From a virus, in the IMG/VR virus record IMGVR_UViG_3300017971_000599, positions 1 to 32,866 of that record: a stretch of 32,866 nt of DNA; one strand, written 5' to 3'. The translations under genes and the position numbers were made by a program. This document shows, piece after piece, positions 29,083 through 32,866 of the stretch; position 1 is the first letter of the stretch, and every line of letters starts with the position of its first letter. The notes below the pieces were generated by a model. That model was not told the DNA's origin. It did not search any database and worked only from the letters and a program-made list of their open reading frames with translations.

Positions 29083-30560
29083 CAGCGCCTCCCCATCGGC
29101 TTGGCCTCGACATCGACGCCGACCGCGTGATGCCATCCACCTTCGAGCTTCAAGCGAAAACGGTGAAACTTGCCGACACTGCGCAGCGGCACGTAGCCCG
29201 CGTTCTCGTCGAGCATCGCCGCCCTGACCCACTCCGGGTTGTTGGTGTTGGTCGCGTTGCGCGTGCCCACGTCCACCGTCACCGTCGAGGCGCCGTCGAC
29301 CTGCGGCACCATGCCGACCACCACCGTTTTTCCTTGCTTGGTGAAGCTCCGCTCTATCGTCTCCAGCTCCCCATCGAGGACCGACCCGGTAAAGAGGAAC
29401 AGGCCGCCATCCTTGATCGCCGATGTCTGCGCGAAGTTGGAGCCTTTCCAGATCGCGCTATCAAGCGGCGCCGGGATATCGTCGATGCTCGGATAGATCG
29501 CCGCCAGATCGTCGAGCGAAATGCCGACCGTCGCCGCCGTGCCCAGGCAATCAGGCCCGGCCACGTCCATGATACCCCAGCGGTTCACGTCGTAGGCATA
29601 GAGCAGGATCTTGTCGTGTTTGCCGTCAGGGGTGTTCACCGAGGTGAAGAGCCAGCCGACGGCGGAGAGTTGCGGGATATTGATCGCCGACATTTTCGGC
29701 AGCTCTTCCTGGATGGCGTTGACCGCAAACCAGCGGTCGATCTTTTCCGATCCGATGGGCTCCGAGTTCTGGCCGTTGAAGCGATGCCAGCCTTCATCGG
29801 CGAGGTAGAAGGTCGCGTCCTCGACGCGGATGACGCTCGCCGGCTCCTTGCACCCGACCGCGCCGTCGATCTGATCGAACTGCATGATGGCCGGCGGCCC
29901 GATGAAGTCCATTCTTACCAAACCGTCTTCGAGCAGTATGGTGCCGAAGTCGCCGCCGGTTATGCCGCGCACCTCGCCCAGATCCGGGATGTCCTGGAGG
30001 CCCGACATGGTCGACGGGTCCGGCGTCCAGCTGCCGGGGTTTCCCAACGCCGACCAGCGGACCTGATAGATCGATGGCACGCCAGCGTTATCGTTGACAT
30101 AACCAAGCACGACGAAGTCGCGAACCACCGCAATGAACCGGCCCGTCAGTCCGCTCGGCAAATTCGCCGCGTCGCCGAACGCCGAATCCGCCCCCAGCTC
30201 GAACGCCTGCATCGGGTCGACGCCATTTACCAGATAGACGAAGTCGCCATAGCGGACGTGTTTCCACGGCGTTCCGGAATTGTAGCCGCCGACCTTCGAC
30301 ACATCGGCAAAACCGCTGCCGCTGGTGAGCTGGTAAAGCTTGGTCGGATCGCCGGCAAAAACGAACACGTTGCGGCTGCTGTCCGCCACATGGAACAGCA
30401 AGCTCGCCGGTCCCGTGATGCCGCTTTCGTTGGCGTCACTCAGCGAAGGTACGGGCAAATACCCGGTAGCGGACGGGAGTGCATTGCGGATGTACTGCGT
30501 TCCCACCGTTGCTACCGGGGCTTGGTCCGGCAACCATTCGCCGAATGGCAGATCAGGCAT
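29082..30560 (-). CDS. DNA-stabilising tail accessory protein (P22 gp10-like)
   Basis: 492 residues. The opening MPDLPFGEWLPDQAPVATVG with NALPSATGYLPVPSL and GDFVYLVNGVDPMQAFELG shows a repeated beta pattern typical of the P22 gp10-like stabilisation proteins that close the portal channel after packaging. Beta-propeller-like segments run through most of the chain (LYQLTSGSGFADVSKV; VPLTVP-style turns). The length agrees with that family. The ATG at 30560 lies 1 nt before the stop of the preceding small gene. Assignment rests on pattern recall and position in the tail module. Confidence 0.75.
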   Translation of the reverse strand: MPDLPFGEWLPDQAPVATVGTQYIRNALPSATGYLPVPSLSDANESGITGPASLLFHVADSSRNVFVFAGDPTKLYQLTSGSGFADVSKVGGYNSGTPWKHVRYGDFVYLVNGVDPMQAFELGADSAFGDAANLPSGLTGRFIAVVRDFVVLGYVNDNAGVPSIYQVRWSALGNPGSWTPDPSTMSGLQDIPDLGEVRGITGGDFGTILLEDGLVRMDFIGPPAIMQFDQIDGAVGCKEPASVIRVEDATFYLADEGWHRFNGQNSEPIGSEKIDRWFAVNAIQEELPKMSAINIPQLSAVGWLFTSVNTPDGKHDKILLYAYDVNRWGIMDVAGPDCLGTAATVGISLDDLAAIYPSIDDIPAPLDSAIWKGSNFAQTSAIKDGGLFLFTGSVLDGELETIERSFTKQGKTVVVGMVPQVDGASTVTVDVGTRNATNTNNPEWVRAAMLDENAGYVPLRSVGKFHRFRLKLEGGWHHAVGVDVEAKPMGRR

Positions 30561-30561
30561 T

Positions 30562-30735
30562 TTACAAGCTCAGCTTTTTCTTCACGCCGTTCGGATCAAT
30601 CGGGTTTTTCCGCTTACACTGATCCGTCGTGCTGGCATCCTTGCCTGTCTTCACGTTGCCCGCGCTTGGCCCCGGACGTGAATCGCCTTTTGCCTTCGCG
30701 GGGCTGGAGGCGCTTGCGTCTTTACCGTAACTCAT
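30562..30735 (-). CDS. 57-residue basic hypothetical protein
   Basis: The ORF reads MSYGKDASASSPAKAKGDSR, then a Gly/Asn/Thr-rich middle and a basic end (CKRKNPIDPNGVKKKLSL). GGAGAAAGAA lies directly upstream. Its start overlaps the previous stop (ATGA), and it ends 1 nt before the next ATG. The composition suggests a disordered, possibly DNA-associated or scaffold-like peptide. It is too short for confident classification. Confidence 0.6.
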   Translation of the reverse strand: MSYGKDASASSPAKAKGDSRPGPSAGNVKTGKDASTTDQCKRKNPIDPNGVKKKLSL

Positions 30736-30887
30736 TTCTTTCTCCTTTTCACTTTCTTCGGAAGTTTGCCGCCCACGTCATGACTGATCATCTTGGCGGC
30801 CGCCGACTTGCTCATGCCCTTGCGCTTCGCCTTTCCGCTCGCCACGGCATGCGCTAGTCCTCTCTGCTTCTGGCTCTTGAATGGCAT
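30732..30887 (-). CDS. Small Lys-rich virion-region protein
   Basis: 51 residues (MPFKSQKQRGLAHAVASGKA and on), ending in PKKVKRRKK. The 'F.SQKQRGLAHAVASGK...G.SK..A.KMI.H..GGKLP' layout is common in small basic phage proteins encoded among tail genes. The start ATG overlaps the upstream stop (TAATG), and its own stop overlaps the next ATG (ATGA). It may bind nucleic acid inside the particle. The function is unknown. Confidence 0.7.
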   Translation of the reverse strand: MPFKSQKQRGLAHAVASGKAKRKGMSKSAAAKMISHDVGGKLPKKVKRRKK

Positions 30888-31273
30888 TATTCCACCAGCT
30901 CCAGGTATTTCTCCATCTGATCGACGTTGCCCTTGATGAAGCTCGACCGCCCCGTCACCAGCAACAGCATAAAGCACTCCTCGAAGATCCGTTGATCCAC
31001 CGGCCCTAGCTTGCCATCGCCCAGCTCGATGAAGTGGCTCGGCGAAATGCGCCCGATGCCGATGATGGCCCGCGGCACGATATAGGCATACTCGATCGGC
31101 AGGGCCCCTTCCGTGTGCGGGCACTTGTCGAAGCGAATCCACCGGCCTTGCTCCTCTACAGCGGCCACATGATCAGCGGCGAGAAGAGCAAGCAAAGCAA
31201 CAGCGCCAGCACAAGCCAGAGCAGCCAATCCGGTATCTCGGGCAAGATCAATCCAGGAGTGCGGCCAGCGCAT
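30887..31273 (-). CDS. Hypothetical protein with N-terminal membrane helix
   Basis: 128 residues from ATG at 31273 (GGTGGGTG upstream; a TTG at 31294 also opens the frame). The N-terminal region contains a hydrophobic helix (LAALACAGAVALLALLAADH, about 16-35). The rest is a compact domain with WIRFDKCPHTEGALPIEYAY and IGRISPSHFIELGDG, and an acidic helical end. It overlaps the lipoprotein gene by 26 nt. The nested arrangement with a lipoprotein recalls spanin pairs, but here the lipoprotein is upstream and the domain does not look like a coiled-coil Rz, so that reading is weak. Confidence 0.55.
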   Translation of the reverse strand: MRWPHSWIDLARDTGLAALACAGAVALLALLAADHVAAVEEQGRWIRFDKCPHTEGALPIEYAYIVPRAIIGIGRISPSHFIELGDGKLGPVDQRIFEECFMLLLVTGRSSFIKGNVDQMEKYLELVE

Positions 31274-31454
31274 CACCCACCGCGTCCTTCTCAAGTTTGC
31301 CGGTCGTCTCCGCCGGCTGGTTCACATCGGCGTCCCGGCTCTGATCCGGGTCCGACTGATAATTGTAGTTGCAGTTGATCAGGCAGAAGGTCTGCCGGGC
31401 GTCCTCTGTCGCCGTGCAGCCCATCAGCAAGAATAGCAGGGTCAGGTATCTCAT
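31248..31454 (-). CDS. Small lipoprotein
   Basis: 68 residues. The signal MRYLTLLFLLMGCTATEDAR has a lipobox LMGC, so Cys13 should be lipidated and the protein anchored in a membrane facing the periplasm. The mature part is short and acidic with CLINCNYNYQSD and a helical tail. The start overlaps the upstream stop (ATGA). Small phage lipoproteins are often outer-membrane spanins (Rz1) or exclusion factors. The absence of a Pro-rich Rz1 body makes either reading uncertain. Confidence 0.7.
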   Translation of the reverse strand: MRYLTLLFLLMGCTATEDARQTFCLINCNYNYQSDPDQSRDADVNQPAETTGKLEKDAVGDALAALLD

Positions 31455-32866
31455 GGCTCTTCGTCTCCCGAAGGTGGATAGTGCGGCGTCGAGTCCGAAG
31501 GCGGCACGTCGCCCCAGACCGTGAAGTCCGGCCCCGCGCCCAGGTTCTTGTAGAGCGCGTCCTCGACGTTGATCTCGCCATTCATGTAGACCAGCGCCGC
31601 GTTCCCGGTGGGCAGCTCGCCCTTATCGCCCAGATAGACCGGATAGCCGTCGATGGTGAACTTCTCGAAGTTCTGCGGCCAGTCGATGAACTCGTCCACG
31701 ATGTAGACCTCCTGGATGGCGCCATCCGTGTGCCGCGCCTCATCGACCGTGTCCTTGGTCGCCAGCCCGCCGAGGGTGACGTTCGCCGCCGCCGACCACT
31801 GGATCAGCTTGGTGGCATCCGTCCAGACCGCCTCCGCCAGCGCCTCGTGCTGGCTCACGTACATCTGGCACGTCAGGCTATCCAGATCGACCGACACCAT
31901 CACCTCGATCCAATAGTCCTTCAGCTCGGTCTGATAGGGCGCGAGATCGACCGAATCCGCGTACATGATGCCGGGATCGAGCGCGAAGCGAATGTAGCTG
32001 CGGTCGCGGCTGAACTTCAGCGAGAACGCTGACCCCGGCCCGGAATGCAGCAGCACCTCGTCACGCGGCTCGGGATCGACGGCCATGGGCCGCCGCGTCG
32101 TCGTCCGCGAGGATGCCTTCAAGGTGCGGCAGAAGTCGTCAAGTTCCTGCCACCAGCCCATATTCTGAGCCTGGCTCCAGGTGATCTTCGAGTCGCTCGT
32201 CGGCCCCCAGATAATGATCCCGTCGCAATCAGGATGATTGAGGCAAGTATCGAGCTGAAAGCGGAAGAAGTCGCCATCGATGTACTGATGCTTCAGCGCG
32301 TCGTTGGTCGGATGGTACTGCATCCACAGGTGAGCGAGGCAGATCTTGTTCGGCTGCACCCGCTTGCACTCGACGAACGAGCCTTCGGCATAGCGTTTCC
32401 AGCCCTGCCAGTCGTCGTAGAAGGTATAGAGCGAGGCCGAATTGTAGTCCAGCTCGTCGAACATGCCGCCAGGTTCATTGCACAGGTCGTCGTTGTGCTG
32501 GAGCTTGGCGAGGTTGCCGTTCGGCTGATGCGCCCCGTAGTCGCGATACGGCGCCATGCGATACCAGCCCGCCTTCTGGCCCGGCTTCAGCTTGCCCTTG
32601 TACCAGCGTAGGATCTCGCCGAAGTCCTCCGACATCGAGACCTTGTCGTGATCAGCCGAGTTATTCGTCCAGCCCTTGAACACCTTCTCGATATCGAGCA
32701 TGGAGTATTCGGTCCCGGCCCGCTCGGCGCAGCTCTCGATGTCCTTGCGCAAGGGCATGGTGTCGGATTCGTAAGGCGGCCTGGAACCTGATCCGCCCCA
32801 GCCCGAAGAGCCCTTGTCCGGGTGGTTGCGGTACTCCTCCGCGTAGTACCAGATATTGACCCGGTA
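31451..32866 (-). CDS. Tail-associated glycoside-hydrolase-like protein with LamG-like domain, 5' part off window
   Basis: The frame is open to the right edge: 36 residues precede the internal Met at 32758 (YRVNIWYYAEEYRNHPDKGS and on), so the true start lies beyond base 32866. The visible 471 residues have a TIM-barrel-like first part (LKPGQKAGWYRMAPYRDYGA; SLYTFYDDWQGWKRYA; IDGDFFRFQLDTCLNHPDCD; GIIIWGP) and a second part with beta-sandwich rhythm (SGPGSAFSLKFSRDRSYIRF; YWIEVMVSVDLDSLTCQMYV), like LamG/concanavalin domains. A depolymerase or cell-surface sugar-binding role is likely. Catalytic residues cannot be named safely. Confidence 0.7.
   Translation of the reverse strand, partial: YRVNIWYYAEEYRNHPDKGSSGWGGSGSRPPYESDTMPLRKDIESCAERAGTEYSMLDIEKVFKGWTNNSADHDKVSMSEDFGEILRWYKGKLKPGQKAGWYRMAPYRDYGAHQPNGNLAKLQHNDDLCNEPGGMFDELDYNSASLYTFYDDWQGWKRYAEGSFVECKRVQPNKICLAHLWMQYHPTNDALKHQYIDGDFFRFQLDTCLNHPDCDGIIIWGPTSDSKITWSQAQNMGWWQELDDFCRTLKASSRTTTRRPMAVDPEPRDEVLLHSGPGSAFSLKFSRDRSYIRFALDPGIMYADSVDLAPYQTELKDYWIEVMVSVDLDSLTCQMYVSQHEALAEAVWTDATKLIQWSAAANVTLGGLATKDTVDEARHTDGAIQEVYIVDEFIDWPQNFEKFTIDGYPVYLGDKGELPTGNAALVYMNGEINVEDALYKNLGAGPDFTVWGDVPPSDSTPHYPPSGDEEP

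Noticed and set aside
28330-29232. Upstream extension of the jelly-roll-like structural gene
   Set aside because: The extra residues fall inside the gp10-like gene and are Arg/Gly-rich shadow sequence. ATG at 29082 makes a normal TGATG overlap.
1-32866. CRISPR arrays, rRNA genes, insertion sequences
   Set aside because: I saw no regularly spaced repeat arrays, ribosomal RNA sequence or transposase genes on either strand.

Overview
This window is most of the genome of a temperate tailed phage with podovirus-type virion genes, probably from an alphaproteobacterium. Evidence: a late block with terminase, a large portal, a DUF5309/SU10-type major capsid protein, a P22 gp10-like DNA-stabilising protein and low-complexity ejection-type proteins, but no tape-measure, sheath or baseplate gene; a CI-like repressor facing a Cro-like gene; a tyrosine integrase; and an intact attP carrying the 3' half of a tRNA-Asn(GUU) gene. 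Because attP is interior, with phage genes on both sides, the sequence represents the circular or virion form rather than an integrated prophage. Host assignment is inferred from gene style and base composition only.

Layout. 1-6932 (minus): start of the late operon read right to left, small terminase-associated gene, large terminase, portal, small proteins, scaffold-like protein, capsid, then a gene cut by the left edge. 6933-7217: GC-rich non-coding segment with a run of ten G and a direct repeat. 7218-9887 (minus): leftward early operon (Cro-like, winged helix, RuvC-like resolvase, nuclease-like protein, DUF1376 replication protein, small-terminase-like protein). 9888-10800: control region with the repressor gene and two matching promoter/operator units. 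10801-16521 (plus): rightward early operon with a RecE-like exonuclease, a RecA-like P-loop ATPase, DNA-binding proteins, a VTT-family membrane protein and a tightly overlapped array of short 'MTD' genes. 16522-16940: attP. 16941-20052 (plus): accessory and lysogeny genes ending near the integrase. 20130-32866 (minus): tail and ejection genes, the rest of the late operon. The late operon runs off both window edges in the same direction, as in a circular map.

The standout is a set of three hammerhead self-cleaving ribozymes between attP and the integrase. One is type III (16881-16930, very short stem II with a possible loop-loop kiss). Two are type I (17817-17870 and 18302-18357) and differ by paired changes in stem III. 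Each lies just upstream of a ribosome binding site. They should cut the transcript into separate units. The type I pair brackets one gene for a secreted protein, defining a 487-nt RNA whose ends could re-pair and be joined into a circle. Other notable points are an 11-bp-spaced integrase arm-site motif that recurs 9.4 kb away beside a GC-skew switch, operators placed at the same position inside two early promoters, a repressor that seems to lack its self-cleavage dyad, and a gene array built on repeated ATGACTGA stop/start junctions.
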